Source: Coniochaeta sp. PMI_546
Taxonomy: Eukaryota; Ascomycota; Sordariomycetes; Coniochaetales; Coniochaetaceae
Assembly: GCA_021432605.1 (NCBI GenBank)
Contig: MU271144.1
Span: forward strand, 3,282,606-3,346,605
DNA length: 64,000 nucleotides
Reading direction: 5' to 3'
The notes under the pieces were generated by a model. The model was not told the origin of the DNA, searched no databases, and saw only the letters and a program-made list of their open reading frames with translations. Shown here in pieces: positions 35,901 through 46,108 of the stretch (within the stretch, counting starts at the first letter, position 1; every line of letters begins with the position of its first letter). Both the position numbers and the translations under genes were made by a program.

Positions 35901-36451
35901 AGGCGAAGGTCTCATCTCCCCGCTTCGTACCCGAGGAAGCAGCTGCTCTAACGAACTGGGAGGACGCAGGCCACTGCTGGTGCGCGGGCAACAAATTCGA
36001 AGATCCCGAAACACACCCGGCCGACATCAACATCCGGCTGGCGCACTCCATCATACCCGAGAGCGTGGTGATGGAACACATCGACCCCGACGCCACGCTC
36101 GATCCCAAGGCTATGCCCAAGGACATCGAGGTGTGGGCTCTGGTGGACGAATACACGCGCCGCAAACACGCCTGGGACTTTATGTTCGCCCAGTGGCCCG
36201 ATACCCCTAGGGGCCATCCGCTGATGACCAAGGGGTTTCTGAAGATCGGTCAGTTCACGTATGAGCACAACAGGGCTACGAATGGGGTGCAGGTGTATAG
36301 GATCTCGGATGAGCTGGCCAGGCTCGGGGTCACGACTGATCTCGTGCTGATCAGGGCTGTGAGCAATTACGGGGCTGATCATACCTGCTTCTACCGGATT
36401 AGGCTCTATGGGACTGAGCAGGAGGTTGTGGAGGGTGAGGATCAGGTGTGA
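32939..36451 (+). CDS. SUN-domain protein of the inner nuclear membrane (Sad1-like)
   Basis: Predicted LINC-complex component linking the nuclear interior to KASH proteins in the outer nuclear membrane. Intronless frame of 1,170 residues. The nucleoplasmic N-terminus is basic (MAPKRRRAAAEEADEQ), followed by an Arg/Glu-rich charged helix (about residues 160-300) and a disordered segment. One transmembrane helix (WLAYFFVFILALNLVF, near 617-640) is followed by a lumenal region with coiled coils. The SUN domain fills about residues 950-1160, with recognisable family positions: NYFGLGNGATI, DAGHCWCAGNKF, a PESVVMEHI strand, IGQFTYEHN, and the closing YGADHTCFYRIRLYG. The Arg/Glu repeat region is unusually long for a SUN protein. 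Confidence 0.92.
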   Translation: MAPKRRRAAAEEADEQKGDAPLTRNLRLSAKSTAVPGKTAKLASLPAKHTTSYGSPAPVLPLAGSGGYGSNLRAATRDIFAAVRRDNKKAKLQHDSAQGDELGESSTAKRTREPSLQESIRAATPEAPGSEDGNSDPETGREDTSPVALGAPPSGSLQSSAEIEAELRRLQARREERERAEQTRNQRLQKEENDRARREEKERADRERAERKERESRQREERERAGREERDRIERAQQERIRREEREQAEQEEKERAAQQEKEQAARQEKEQAARQKEAAAKKGREEVDRLLARSRQREQEESVETQTVEQVSRATGTEADVGGVAPYQPPRKRAGQDFLDELFYSPKRPRNSNDQTPSAAHLIAQKRRNATEPPDSVAMSVRSFIEEAHVFREADVHTPAPSSLMGDTPSRAPIPGSAALKAASLPPVAEEQRTRANLSRISSRPSESQDVLDVGSSSRHATTQPNPRPAAIQSSPAREQQSRRVTSVIRPADDEAVAVPQAEINVTPRRSTRQARKKLEVGQAKRDAAVNPLAEEEPREDRRPPDERPSPSTSTSSAKDKGSPVQRRRTNNFRLPGNSARPRRERAPPGDDPPPDDDPWLVVQFRKAWNDWKDYLWRILRWLAYFFVFILALNLVFRLWQGVGSSQWESTGGNYGLEWYGWNHMGRNIGQLFPYDLRHPLGFLNDGEYNALRDHIYDQDGRLIKLTDQSNDLRQATQKLEGILPRVVSVKQDKKTSRLVISQDFWHALKDLMHAEKSILTLQPGKDGKNNISDEHWVAVLKRLKAEGVLSAKEVDGIVQGAVSKSWENWLKNNRGKVDKVLGGSSGQALAPDAEKKLLADVDKLIREKVSGPGLRDIVVTREEFIREVEKSINAHKREAEAELAQVQDSLKDMIEAAKKAAEKSGGMTRQEVLTLTNEVVQRAISNARLEGAAKGNINNNFEVELSRRINYFGLGNGATIEKSLTSPSYTNPLHRKLRWGSAEWVKAKVSSPRFVPEEAAALTNWEDAGHCWCAGNKFEDPETHPADINIRLAHSIIPESVVMEHIDPDATLDPKAMPKDIEVWALVDEYTRRKHAWDFMFAQWPDTPRGHPLMTKGFLKIGQFTYEHNRATNGVQVYRISDELARLGVTTDLVLIRAVSNYGADHTCFYRIRLYGTEQEVVEGEDQV

Positions 36452-36840
36452 CGAGTACGTATCTGGCTTGCGAGTATATACAGGATTGTCGTAGCTTGGA
36501 AACTTTGTCAATTGTTAAGGGATGGCGTTTGATACCAAAGGAGGGGCGCATTGACGAAATATACTTTCTCTGGCTTTCCTCGTCGTTTTGAGCATGCGAA
36601 TAGTCATGAATTTGGAGTACCGGCTCTTGGTGTCGTCGATTGAGATTATTGGGACCAGGGGTAATCGTGAATACAACCATAACGCCCACACAAACTGAGT
36701 TTCAAGTGATCCTGATATGGCCGTGAATGATTACTCCATCTACATCCCATGCCAACCAACAAATACTTGTAGAGTATTTGTTCTGGATTACACCTACCCA
36801 AACTCTAGCAATCATATACACACGCTCACACAGGTGGCGC
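36452..36840. other. Convergent 3-prime intergenic gap
   Basis: About 390 bases between the stops of the SUN gene (+) and DBP4 (-). Nothing recognisable. Confidence 0.5.
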
Positions 36841-39237
36841 TTACCCTTCCAACAGACGCGCAGCCACATCCTCCAGATCCTCAATGGTATCCAGCTCCCG
36901 GTCCATCTCAATGACGTTCTTCTTCTTCCTCGCCTTCTCCCGCTCGTCATCCGAGTCGTCCTGGAACCACTTCTTCGCCTTCTTCTTCGGCGGGCCGTCG
37001 TCCCGATCACTGTCCGCCCCTCCGCCCGGCGCCGGAAGACTGCGCAGCAGCGCGAGCGGGTCCTCCTCGTCCCCGTCCGCGTCGAGCTGCGCCTTCGGCC
37101 CGCCCTGCGCCGCGGCCGCGGCCAGCTCTTCCTCCCTCTCCCTCTCCTTCCGCCTGATCTTCTTCTCCTTCCTCTTCTCCTTGGCGAGCTGCTTGTCCTC
37201 CACGTCCACCTCGCGCACGCGGGAGGCCTCGGTATCGACGAACTGCCGACGGAGGACCTCGACCGGACCTTGCTTCTTGAACTCCTCCTCGTCCTGCAGC
37301 TCGTAGATCGAGTGCGCATTGCCGTCGTCGTCGAAGACGAGCTTCTGGCCCTTGTCCATGTACTTGAGCATCTTCTTCTTGCTCTTGAGCAGCTTCTCGC
37401 GCCGGTGCGAGTCGACGATGAACTCCTGCTTGCCGAGGGACACGGTCTTGGCCGCCACAGCTGCAGCACCGGCCTTGTCGGCCGCGGCGTCCAGCTCGTC
37501 GTCGCCCAGCACGCGCTTGACTGACAGGAAATCGGCATCCTCGTCCTCGTCCTTGTCGCCGATGAGCTTGCGGTAGTGGCTGGATAGCACGTCCTGGTTG
37601 ACGCGCTCGGCCATCTTCTGGTATTTGGTGCGGACCTCGTCCTTCTTCTTCTTTCCGTCGTCTTCGCCTTCTGATTCGGACCCGCTGGACAGCGCGGCGC
37701 GCGAGGCGTTCTTTATCCGCTTGACGTCCTCACCGCCCTTTTGGTATTTGATCTGTGGTGTGCCGGCTAGACCCATACTTGCCGCGTAGCCGTCGAGATC
37801 GAGCTTTTGGAGTTTGAAGACTGATTTGTCCTTTTGAAGGTGAATTGACCGGGTGTAACTTATGAATGCTTTTTGGCCCAGATATTTTAGGTCTGGAAAC
37901 TGGAAGCACATGTTTTGCAGCTGGTCTGCTATGCTCTTCTTTTTCGTCTCCTTGACGTGCACTTTCTGTATTGGGACCTTCTTGTGCTCCAATCTCTTCA
38001 GCATGCCCTCCTCTTCACTAGGGTCCAGGAAGAGCACTGCCCGGCCTGCGCTCTCGTACCGCGCTGTCCGGCCGACTCTGTGGATGTATGTGTCTGCATC
38101 TTCGGGGCAGTCGACTTGTATGACCCAGTCCACGGCGGGGAAGTCCACTCCTCGGGCAACCACGTCGGTGGCGAACAGACAGGCGTGCTTGGCAGTAGTG
38201 AACCTGTATGTGATCTCGAGTCGTGCAACCTGCTTCTGCCGACCGTGGAGATGTAGTAGAGGTATACCGGGCTGTAGATGCCTGAAGCTCTCGTAGACGA
38301 ACCGTACTTGTTTCCCGGATGACAAGAACACGACGATCTTGCTCTTCAAGTTTGACTTGATAAATCCATATAACGTATCCAATTTTTCAGGCAGAGGTGT
38401 GACGATGTAGTGTTGCTGGAGAGTCGTCGGCGTCGCCGATTCTGCCGCCTCATGGACAGAAACGTATTCGGGATCCTTGAGACTTAACCTCGCCAAGTCA
38501 GAAACCTTCTTGCTCTGCGTGGCGCTGAACAGCATCGTCTGTCTACTCTTCGGTAGATGTTCTACCAGCGCGTCAACGGCAGACTGGAAGCCCATGTCCA
38601 TGATCCTGTCCGCCTCATCCAGAACAAGCATTTGTAGGTTATCAACCACAAACCCTGCCGTCTGGTCAAGATGCTGCAGCATGCGACCCGGCGTACAAAC
38701 AAGGATGTTCATACGCGATAACCTCTCCGCCTCTTCCTTGAGACTCTTTCCACCAATGACCAGTCCAGCCGAGAAGACGTGTTTCCGTCCGATTTGCCTG
38801 AGCACCTCGAAGATCTGCACAGCCAGCTCTCGGGTAGGGCTGATGATAAGCGCACCCAGTCCATCGTACTCGGTCCACTGCTGGCGGAAGAGACATTCGA
38901 GAACAGGGACGAGGAAAGCGAGGGTCTTGCCGCTGCCGGTCTTGGCGGCACCGAGGATGTCGCGACCCTTGAGGGCAAGCGGGATGGCGCGCGCCTGGAT
39001 GTCAGTCAGGGTCTCGAAGTGGGAGGAGCGGAGGCCGGCGGCTGTCGCTGCGGATAAGGGGAGGTCGGTGAAGGATTTTATAGTCGCTGATTTGGGGTCG
39101 AGTTCGTTGACGGCTTGTTGAAGCTTTCCCAAGTCTTCCTGGTCTCGCTTTCTCTTCAGGGTCCGAGCCTCGGTGGTTCCTGACCTGTGCTTCTTCTGGG
39201 CTGCGCCGGGCTTTACGGGTTTTGTTGTGGCTGCCAT
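36841..39237 (-). CDS. DEAD-box RNA helicase DBP4/HCA4 (DDX10)
   Basis: Nucleolar helicase of 18S rRNA processing in the small-subunit processome; in yeast it helps release U14 snoRNA. Intronless frame of 798 residues. Motifs in order: Q motif (FETLTDIQ), I (AAKTGSGKT, residues 98-105), Ia (SPTRELAVQ), Ib (CTPGRML), II ([13 protein letters not shown]), III (SATQ), IV (VFLSSGKQV), V ([11 protein letters not shown]) and VI (HRVGRTAR). The segment KSFTDLPLS and the C-terminal charged extension with [21 protein letters not shown] are typical of the DBP4 group. The last 250 residues are highly charged (KKEEKxR runs) with several Asp/Glu-Lys clusters, as in DDX10 proteins. It starts 594 bases from the divergent mannanase gene. 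Confidence 0.95.
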   Translation of the reverse strand: MAATTKPVKPGAAQKKHRSGTTEARTLKRKRDQEDLGKLQQAVNELDPKSATIKSFTDLPLSAATAAGLRSSHFETLTDIQARAIPLALKGRDILGAAKTGSGKTLAFLVPVLECLFRQQWTEYDGLGALIISPTRELAVQIFEVLRQIGRKHVFSAGLVIGGKSLKEEAERLSRMNILVCTPGRMLQHLDQTAGFVVDNLQMLVLDEADRIMDMGFQSAVDALVEHLPKSRQTMLFSATQSKKVSDLARLSLKDPEYVSVHEAAESATPTTLQQHYIVTPLPEKLDTLYGFIKSNLKSKIVVFLSSGKQVRFVYESFRHLQPGIPLLHLHGRQKQVARLEITYRFTTAKHACLFATDVVARGVDFPAVDWVIQVDCPEDADTYIHRVGRTARYESAGRAVLFLDPSEEEGMLKRLEHKKVPIQKVHVKETKKKSIADQLQNMCFQFPDLKYLGQKAFISYTRSIHLQKDKSVFKLQKLDLDGYAASMGLAGTPQIKYQKGGEDVKRIKNASRAALSSGSESEGEDDGKKKKDEVRTKYQKMAERVNQDVLSSHYRKLIGDKDEDEDADFLSVKRVLGDDELDAAADKAGAAAVAAKTVSLGKQEFIVDSHRREKLLKSKKKMLKYMDKGQKLVFDDDGNAHSIYELQDEEEFKKQGPVEVLRRQFVDTEASRVREVDVEDKQLAKEKRKEKKIRRKEREREEELAAAAAQGGPKAQLDADGDEEDPLALLRSLPAPGGGADSDRDDGPPKKKAKKWFQDDSDDEREKARKKKNVIEMDRELDTIEDLEDVAARLLEG

Positions 39238-39830
39238 TCTTTCCAGAGAGTTTCCGTGGCAGAAAGGGCAACAGTACGGCCTTCAATAGCGACACAAGCT
39301 CACCGGAAGACGGTGGTGACGGTCCAGGAAATTTTTGGCGGTGAGAAAGTTCTGCCAGTCCAAGAATCCAAAGTCCCCTCCGAAGCCCCACATCACCTTC
39401 CATGGCGGGGCGAAAGTTGCAGTGACCCCTGTTTATGGTTGGCCTCTCGCACCGGTTTCCGACAAAGTAGTACAATGGAATGATTTTAATTCGTTATGAA
39501 CGGATCGGCGTGAAGTCTACCTGAGATCCGCAATGTTTGCTGGCATATCTACACGTGTAGCTCTGTGCCTGAGCGCATATACATCGCCAACCAAACGTGA
39601 TTGAGTAGCGGCAGGCGAGCTTCCTGTCGATATTGGCTCTTCACAGCCGTAGAAGTTTTGCCGGAAGTCCACCTCCACATCTCTTTCTATCATGTGTCCT
39701 CCCAAGCGGGAGGTCACTATCCATGTTGACGCTCAGCATGCGCTTCTCTCTGCTTAATAGGCCGGCCATACGGTCATATTTCCCTTCTTTCCCCGTGCTC
39801 TGACTTCCTTATGTCTTTCAACTTGTCGTG
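39238..39830. promoter_or_regulatory. Divergent promoter region, DBP4 / mannanase
   Basis: About 590 bases between two divergent starts. Pyrimidine-rich (CCCTTCTTTCCCC) just before the mannanase ATG. A small upstream ORF lies at its right edge. Confidence 0.5.
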
Positions 39831-39831
39831 A
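39811..39831 (+). promoter_or_regulatory. Upstream ORF (MSFNLS) overlapping the mannanase start
   Basis: An ATG at 39811 opens a six-codon frame whose TGA (39829-39831) shares its final A with the mannanase ATG (39831-39833). If the leader includes it, ribosomes would stop exactly at the main start, allowing termination-reinitiation control. Whether transcripts begin upstream of 39811 is unknown. Confidence 0.4.
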
Positions 39832-41226
39832 TGGGTGTGCAGTTCCTCTTATCGAGTCTGCTGTACCTTGGCTCAGGGTTCGTGGGTTTCAGCTACGGAG
39901 CAAATGAAGACCTGAGGTCTTCTAGAGATTCCGACGTACCGCCACCATTCTACCCCATCGGGCTCCAAAGAGGCAGTTTTGCCAAGGTGTCTGGCAGGCT
40001 GTTCGAGGTTGATGGCAAGACAGGCTACTTTTCTGGTACCGCACGATCGGGAGTCATCCAGCTATTGTGAAGCAGTGGAAGCTGAAGAGACAACTAGGCA
40101 CGAATGCTTGGTGGCTCGGTCACCTGGAGAAGAACGACGATGTGGACATTGCAACTCAGCAGATATCTGATGTGAGACCCTTTTGCTTCATGAACAGGAA
40201 AATTCGTGCCAACGTCATACAAACAGACCGGCTACAGGATAGTCCGTGTCTGGGGTTTCGGCGATACAGACAGGATACCGGATGAGAAGACTATAGGTCC
40301 GGCCAAGATATGGTACCATCTCATCAACACAACAGGTGGTTACATCAACTACGGTGAGAACGGTATACAGCGTCTCGATTATGCCATCTCAAGGGCAGAA
40401 AAGCTGGGGCTCAAGCTCGTCCTTCCGCTCATGAACAACTGGTCTGACTGGGGAGGCCAGCTCGTCTACAACAGCGTATTCGGGTATGATTACACTTGGT
40501 ACGAGCACCCGCGGTCACAGGAAGTCTATCGCGACTACGTCAAGACCATTGTCACACGATATAAAAACAGTACCGGCATCTTTGCCTGGGAATTGGGCAA
40601 CGAGCCGCGATGTCCAAACTGCGAGAACTCGGTGATCACCAACTGGGCAGCAAACGTGTCGGCTTACATCAAAGACATTGACCCCAATCACATGGTCACG
40701 CTCGGCGACGAGGGCTGGTTTGGCTCTGCCGATGGTTATACTGATGGTGACCCTTCTTCGGTTGCGTACCTGGCTAACCACAACGGCGTTGACTTTGTTG
40801 CTAACCTGCAAATTCCAACGCTGGATTACGGTGTGTTCCACCTATACCCCAATCTCTGGGGCTATCCATACGATTGGGGCAATCTTTGGATCCAGCAACA
40901 TGATGAAGCGGGCGCCAAGGTGTGTAGTTCTACGCCACATAATGGTCGCTCAGATGTAGCTAACAGGAATCAAGGCCAACAAGCCAGTCATCCTCGAGGA
41001 GTACGGATCGCCGTACAGGCACAACCACACCTCAGTTCTTCAACCCTGGCAAGAGACTGTCCTCAAGTCCGGCCTTGCTGCGGATCAGGTGTGGCAGTTC
41101 GGCCCTGCGAATCTATCTGTCGACGTGACTAGCTTCGGCGATGAGTTCAGTGTCTACTACAATGATACGGACTTCGGACAGGTTGGGACAGCTCATGCTC
41201 AGCAAATGTCGAACAAGTCTCTGTGA
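39831..41226 (+). CDS. Secreted endo-beta-1,4-mannanase, GH5 (subfamily 7-like)
   Basis: Predicted to cleave internal bonds in plant mannans outside the cell. Four exons (39831-40035, 40098-40171, 40227-40919, 40975-41226) give 407 residues. A signal peptide is visible (FLLSSLLYLGSGFVGFSYG). Family landmarks: FEVDGKTGYFSGTNAWWLG at the N-terminus, TGYRIVRVWGF, the acid/base motif WELGNEPRC (near residue 217), the VFHLYPNLWG loop, and the nucleophile motif VILEEYGSP (Glu 332/333). There is no carbohydrate-binding module. Intron 3 uses the acceptor GAATCAAG at 40974; the nearer AACAG would break the frame. The last 20 residues (AHAQQMSNKSL end) are not conserved-looking. Confidence 0.9.
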
Positions 41227-41913
41227 CTTTCCTTGGGTAAACCCTCCGAGAATCTTGTCTGACCGAGGACATTGTCGTAAGCTCGCGAGCCTGCCACAGG
41301 AACTTATCACGTTAAGCAGATGTTACCATAGAACTCATACGCATGCGTCTTGATCCCTCAAACATGCTTCAGGGCGGCGACAATCTGTGGCTTATATTCA
41401 GAGCAGGCACTTGCCGGTGCTCTTCATCGTCTTGCAGCGCAAAACGAAAGACCTTTCCACATGCCCTTGTCTGTCTGCCGCCGAATTATCCGGTAACACA
41501 GCACGAATTGACGATCACCAGGGTTTAATACCTTTCATAATTTCAACACAGCACTTCTATTGGAGGTAGTAATGGAAGCTCTACCAATCAGTCGCGTCCT
41601 TGTCTAGATTGGTTCAGAGATCGTACAGCCCTTCTACCCTTCTATAGCCACAAAACGCCCCTGTCTCTTGGAGTTCACCGGCACTGCCGTCCCTTTAACC
41701 TTGGCAGTGGGTCACAATTGCCGTTGCCGTGTAAATGAAGTCTATACTATCATAGGTCTTAGTGCGATTGCCGCGCGGAGGAGCATGGTCAGACCCAGGT
41801 GGTCGCTCAAGCACTCCTCGACTGCGGTTGTTATAAACGCCAGCCCTCTGCAGGGTCGCCCGATAACCGAAGGCCAAGCCCAAATCCGAATCTTCGGACT
41901 TGTCGGCGACTAC
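41227..41913. promoter_or_regulatory. Intergenic region, mannanase / tyrosinase
   Basis: About 690 bases holding the mannanase 3-prime end and the tyrosinase promoter. TATAAA lies at 41832-41837. The frame that runs in from 41668 is in phase with the tyrosinase but adds no sensible N-terminus. Confidence 0.5.
41832..41837 (+). promoter_or_regulatory. TATA box of the tyrosinase
   Basis: TATAAA 77 bases before the chosen ATG at 41914, consistent with a short leader and with starting at the signal peptide. Confidence 0.5.
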
Positions 41914-43415
41914 ATGATGTTGTGGACAATTTCAGCTGCGCTCCTTCTGCCCTCGTTCCTTGGCGCAGTCAGAGGAGTGGCAGTGGAGGTGCCTCGTAGT
42001 GCCTGGCAATCGAAGATACAAGTGTATGATCGTTTCTTCTCGCTGGTTGAGGGCTTCGTATGAGCTAACCAGGATGATTCACTTCAGGGTTCGCAATCCC
42101 GTGTATCCATTAGATGTCGTCGACAAGCTGGAAGAGGCTACCATGCCCAATGTCGACACCTATATGGACAAGAAAATAGCTGCGGCCAAGAACAACAAGT
42201 GTACTCTGGAGAACGCAGCTGTCCGGAGAGAATGGTTTGTCTGCCACGTCTATAAATCTTCTTCAACCCTTCAACGTACTGATGAAGTGGACAGGAGCGA
42301 CCTTACCGAAGCGCAGAGAATAGAGTACACCACCGCCGTGAAGTGCCTGATGAAACTGCCTCCCAAGTCCGACAGGACCCGGTTCCCAGGCGCTCTTAGT
42401 CGATTCGATGACTTTGTCGCCTATCATATGACGCATGCTATGCAACTCCATGACAATATTCACCTCTTTGGAGCCCACAAGTACTTTGTCTGGCTGTTCG
42501 AGGAAGCTCTCCGCAGCGAGTGCAACTATACCGGCTACCAGCCTGTATGTAGACTCCAGTACACCAAACTCGTGGTTTGTACTAAAATATGTGATAGTAC
42601 ATGAACTACGACCGCTATGCAGAGGACCCAATCAACTCTCCTTTGCTCAACGGCAACGCGTCGAGCTTGGGGGGTAACGGTGAAAAGGATGCCACGTACA
42701 AGGGCGTGCCGCAGCAAGGCCGCAAACCCAACATCATAGCGACGGGCGGCGGCGGCGGTTGCGTCACATCGGGCCCTTTCTCAGAGTATGGCACCTCTAT
42801 GCATGTGTATTTCTGTGGACATAATGACTGACACAGCGCAGTATGGTCGTCAGCCTCGGACCGACCTCAATGTCAACAGCCAGCAGACAAGTCCCCAAAA
42901 ACCCGCGATCCGACGGCACCGGCTCGAACCCGCGCTGCCTGCGCCGCGACGTGAACCGCAACGCGGCCATGGGCGCCACGGCCGATCGAGCATTCAGCCT
43001 TCTGCAAAACAAGGAGATCGACGGTTTCTACAACCAGTTGTTGGGCACACCGGTGCCCAAGAACGACCCTTACCCCTGGGGTATCCACACGGCAGGCCAT
43101 TATGTCGCGGCCGTCGACCCGGGCGGCGATCCCAACACTTCGCCCGGCGACCCGGTCTTCTACTTCCACCACACATCGCTGGACCGCCTGTGGTGGGTCT
43201 GGCAGATGCAGGACGTCGACAAGCGCCTCAATGCCATTCCTTTTGTCAATGACACCATGACGATGCCTATGAACAAAGATCGGCGCGCGACAGAAGACAC
43301 GAACCCCCTGGACACTATGGTTGATATGGAGTGGCTTGGGCCGCCGATCAAACTTCGGGAGACGCACGATCAGCTTGGTGGGAATGATGGGAAGTTCTGC
43401 TATGTCTATGTGTAG
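41914..43415 (+). CDS. Secreted tyrosinase (type-3 copper oxidase)
   Basis: Predicted to hydroxylate and oxidise phenols. Five exons (41914-42023, 42088-42234, 42295-42544, 42598-42785, 42842-43415) give 422 residues. The start gives a clean signal peptide (MMLWTISAALLLPSFLGAVRG). Copper site A (about residues 129-150) keeps His in YHMTH, LHDN and AHKYFVW; most relatives have WHRYF at the last position. Copper site B keeps His in IHTAGH (near 314) and HHTSLDRLWWVWQ (near 341), with the usual GGDPNTSPGDPVFYFHH context. The QPYMNYDRY segment replaces the common QPYWDWSKY. There is no long C-terminal shielding domain, so it belongs to the short secreted fungal group. Natural substrates are unknown; no pigment gene cluster surrounds it. 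Confidence 0.9.
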
Positions 43416-43522
43416 TTCTATGCTGTGCTGTTTCTTTCCGGGCTCGCTCGCCACGCATCCGCAGACAATACGGCTCGGTATTATGGTAGTTCGCTTCGTC
43501 GCTCGCTCGCTTGCAGATCTTC

Positions 43523-45630
43523 TCATATAATCGTGACTTCTTCCTTATCATTGTTCGCAAATAAGTGCATCCCCAGTGTCTGCGATGATTCAGTGCCCCA
43601 TCCTAAGCCGATCCGCCTATACTCCAGCTCCTTCGTCCCATTCCCCTGAAGTTGCTCAAGAATTAGGAAGGTGTATCGCCTGACTTCGCGGCTCTTCTGG
43701 ACGTGAAGGAGGAGGCACCAAACCTCTCTTCCTGCCTCGAGTTCAGAATCACCTGCCGGGTTGAAGTCGAGAGCGGCCTCCATCAGAGGTTTGAGCGTCG
43801 ATTGTTCCAAAATCAGCGCCGGATATCGCGGATGCTCCATCTTGTCCTCGCCCTCGAAGCCCGGGAACTTAGTTGCTCCAGGCCTAGGGACAGGCCGCGT
43901 TCTGTACTCCGCATACTCCTTGTTATGTACCAGCAATCCCTTCCAGAGCCTAGCGCGTAGCTTTACTGATCCAAGTTTGACAGCGCCATAAGGGTTGACG
44001 GGGCTGAACATATCGCAACTGGTCTCCAGTACATCCATCCCCTCCTCACAGAGGTGAGTAGAGTGAGACTCCCAAGCTCGAAACTTCAATCGTACCTTTC
44101 CGACTGCAGCCCACGACCACGACGGCGTGCCCTCAACTTTCACAATCGGCCGAGTGTCATTCAGCGCCACGTACCATGCAAGTCCGAGCTGCAGGTCCTC
44201 CGCCCACAGCCCGGCGACGTACCTCGATCTGTGCGCTCGAGTAAACATAGCCGCCAGACCCGAGAGTGCCTTGATATTATCAGAGACTGCTCTGAGCTGC
44301 CGGCGGCTGTATTCCTCTACCACATCGTACCAAGCGTCGAAGTGGTTCCTCCGGAACCAACTTTGTCTCGGTGAGTTTGCCATGTCGGCCGGGGCGTAAA
44401 GCCACATGCGCAGTCTGTCGATGTCACTCGCCAAGACGTCACTTAGAGGGCTCTTCCGCGGCCGCGGAGCGGGATGCGTCTCGCTTGCGGTGGAGGTGAT
44501 ACAGCGCCACGACATCTGGGTGCCAAAGCGTAGGAAGCGGGAGGTGAGGACTTCCTCTTGCAGGCACCAGCTGCGCTCTTTGAGGTAGTCGGGCCCCGTC
44601 AACCTGGTTGCGAGTGTCAGTGTAGTCTCGGTACCCGGATCGGGGGCAAGGCCCGTGACGTCGATGGTACACGGTTGGTAGGCCTTGGGGTTCCTGTTAC
44701 GGAAGAGGCCCGATTGCGTGCTGCTAGAGCCCTCAGCGTAAATGGTGAAGACGGCGTGGCGGTAGATGTCGCCCATGATTGGCAACTCGGCTTCGAGGTC
44801 AGAGGGCTCGTCTTGAATGATGCATATGGCGTCGATCCAGATGTGGGTGACTCCGATCAGCTCGGCGACGCGCATGGCGCCTTTGAAGGTCCTGGGGAAC
44901 TTTTCTACTGGCAGACAGGTCTGGAATTGGTCGTAATCCTTCTTGAAGGTGAGGAATCGGTACCCCTCGCCCCAGGCGTAGCTGAGAGCCACGTATGGGA
45001 CAGTGGAGCCGGACATGACCTGGAGGAACGGCTTCTTGGGATCCTCAAGGTTTATCAGTCGTCGAGGGTGGAATTTATTTTGTTGTTGGGCTATGACTTC
45101 TGTACATAGGTCGTGATTGTGGATGCAGTTTTGTAGCCACTGCTTCGCTAGTGAAAGATTCGTGGCGGATCCAGTCGATGTATCCTCCTCATTGTCAGTG
45201 GTGTCGTCGGAGTGAACTCCTACCGTGTCTGTAGCGTCAGTCAAGCACCTCAGCCGACTCAGAACATATCGCTCTTACTCAGCGGTTCCTCAATAAAATC
45301 CAAAACGAAGGTGCCGCGAAGGCTGATCACTGTCAAGGACTTCGGGAGGCCTCCAGGAATGATAGTGTCGAAGCCAGCAGTACACTTCAAGATGATGTAC
45401 GCCTTGATCGATCGGTATTCTGAAGGCAAGACAGGTGAATGAGTTTTGTTCATTCGAGCTTCGATAAGTGTGCAAAAGTGGCAGCCTTCTGATAGAGACT
45501 GAGCAAACGATGTGCGGTTATCGTGGAGGATGCAAATAGCATTCGATGCAGTGTCTCTTGGAGACCGCCTCACTCTAGTCTCATCTTGGAATCTCTGGAA
45601 TGATATAGACTTGCAGCGTTCGCATAGCAT
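43523..45630 (-). CDS. HET-domain (heterokaryon incompatibility) protein
   Basis: Two exons (45630-45279, 45228-43523) over a 50-nt intron give 685 residues. The HET domain starts near residue 194 with YVALSYAWG and continues through HIWIDAICIIQDEPSDLEAELPIM-type sequence and the GDIYRHAVFTIYAEGS block. The N-terminal region has a Cys cluster (LCERCKSI ... CHFCTLI) often seen before HET domains. HET proteins trigger cell death after fusion of unlike fungal cells, and the HET fold is related to TIR domains. No repeat domain follows. Its neighbour on the same strand is the NACHT gene, so the two may form a recognition block, an inference from position only. A TATAAAAG box lies 115 bases upstream. 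Confidence 0.9.
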
Positions 45631-46108
45631 GGTGTGCTCGATGAGTAAGATTTATCTAGATTATCTCGTAATGTGGTCTATGGCAGCCTGACTAGTGTAA
45701 GGTATGCAGCAAAAGAAGGCCGCGTTTGGCTGGCTGGATCTTGCCTTTTATAGGCTACGCCTATCTGCCATGCAGCCATGCTGGAGCACGACCGTGATCC
45801 ACTCCAGGTAATACACAGTCTTTTGCGTGAATCTTCTGGGGAGGAAGCAATTTCGAATCGAATTCAAGGGTCATCGAGGCAGTGTTCATGAAATTATGAT
45901 TGTCATAAATATTGTTAAAAACAAAATGTCGTCACTCCCAATGCGCAGCTCAATACATGGTGTCGCGGAGGAACAAATCAGTAATCATAGTCGGGCATGC
46001 ACCGATCAGACCAGATTACTTGACAGCAAAACCGCAACGACAAGACTATCCCTATGCCCGCCTTTGACATGCGTAACCTACTGCCATGTGACTTGATGAA
46101 GACTACCC
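45631..46108. promoter_or_regulatory. HET gene promoter and NACHT gene 3-prime end
   Basis: About 480 bases between the NACHT gene stop and the HET gene start, both on the minus strand. A TATA box is present at 45745-45752. Nothing else recognised. Confidence 0.5.
45745..45752 (-). promoter_or_regulatory. TATA box of the HET-domain gene
   Basis: TATAAAAG on the minus strand, 115-122 bases upstream of the ATG at 45630. Confidence 0.55.

Noticed and set aside
36702-37538. Long frames on both strands over the 3-prime half of DBP4
   Set aside because: Ser/Arg- or Leu-rich shadows of Lys/Glu codon runs in the helicase tail.
39831-43415. A secondary-metabolite or pigment cluster around the tyrosinase
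   Set aside because: Neighbours are a mannanase and a HET-domain gene; no polyketide synthase, peptide synthetase or precursor peptide is seen.
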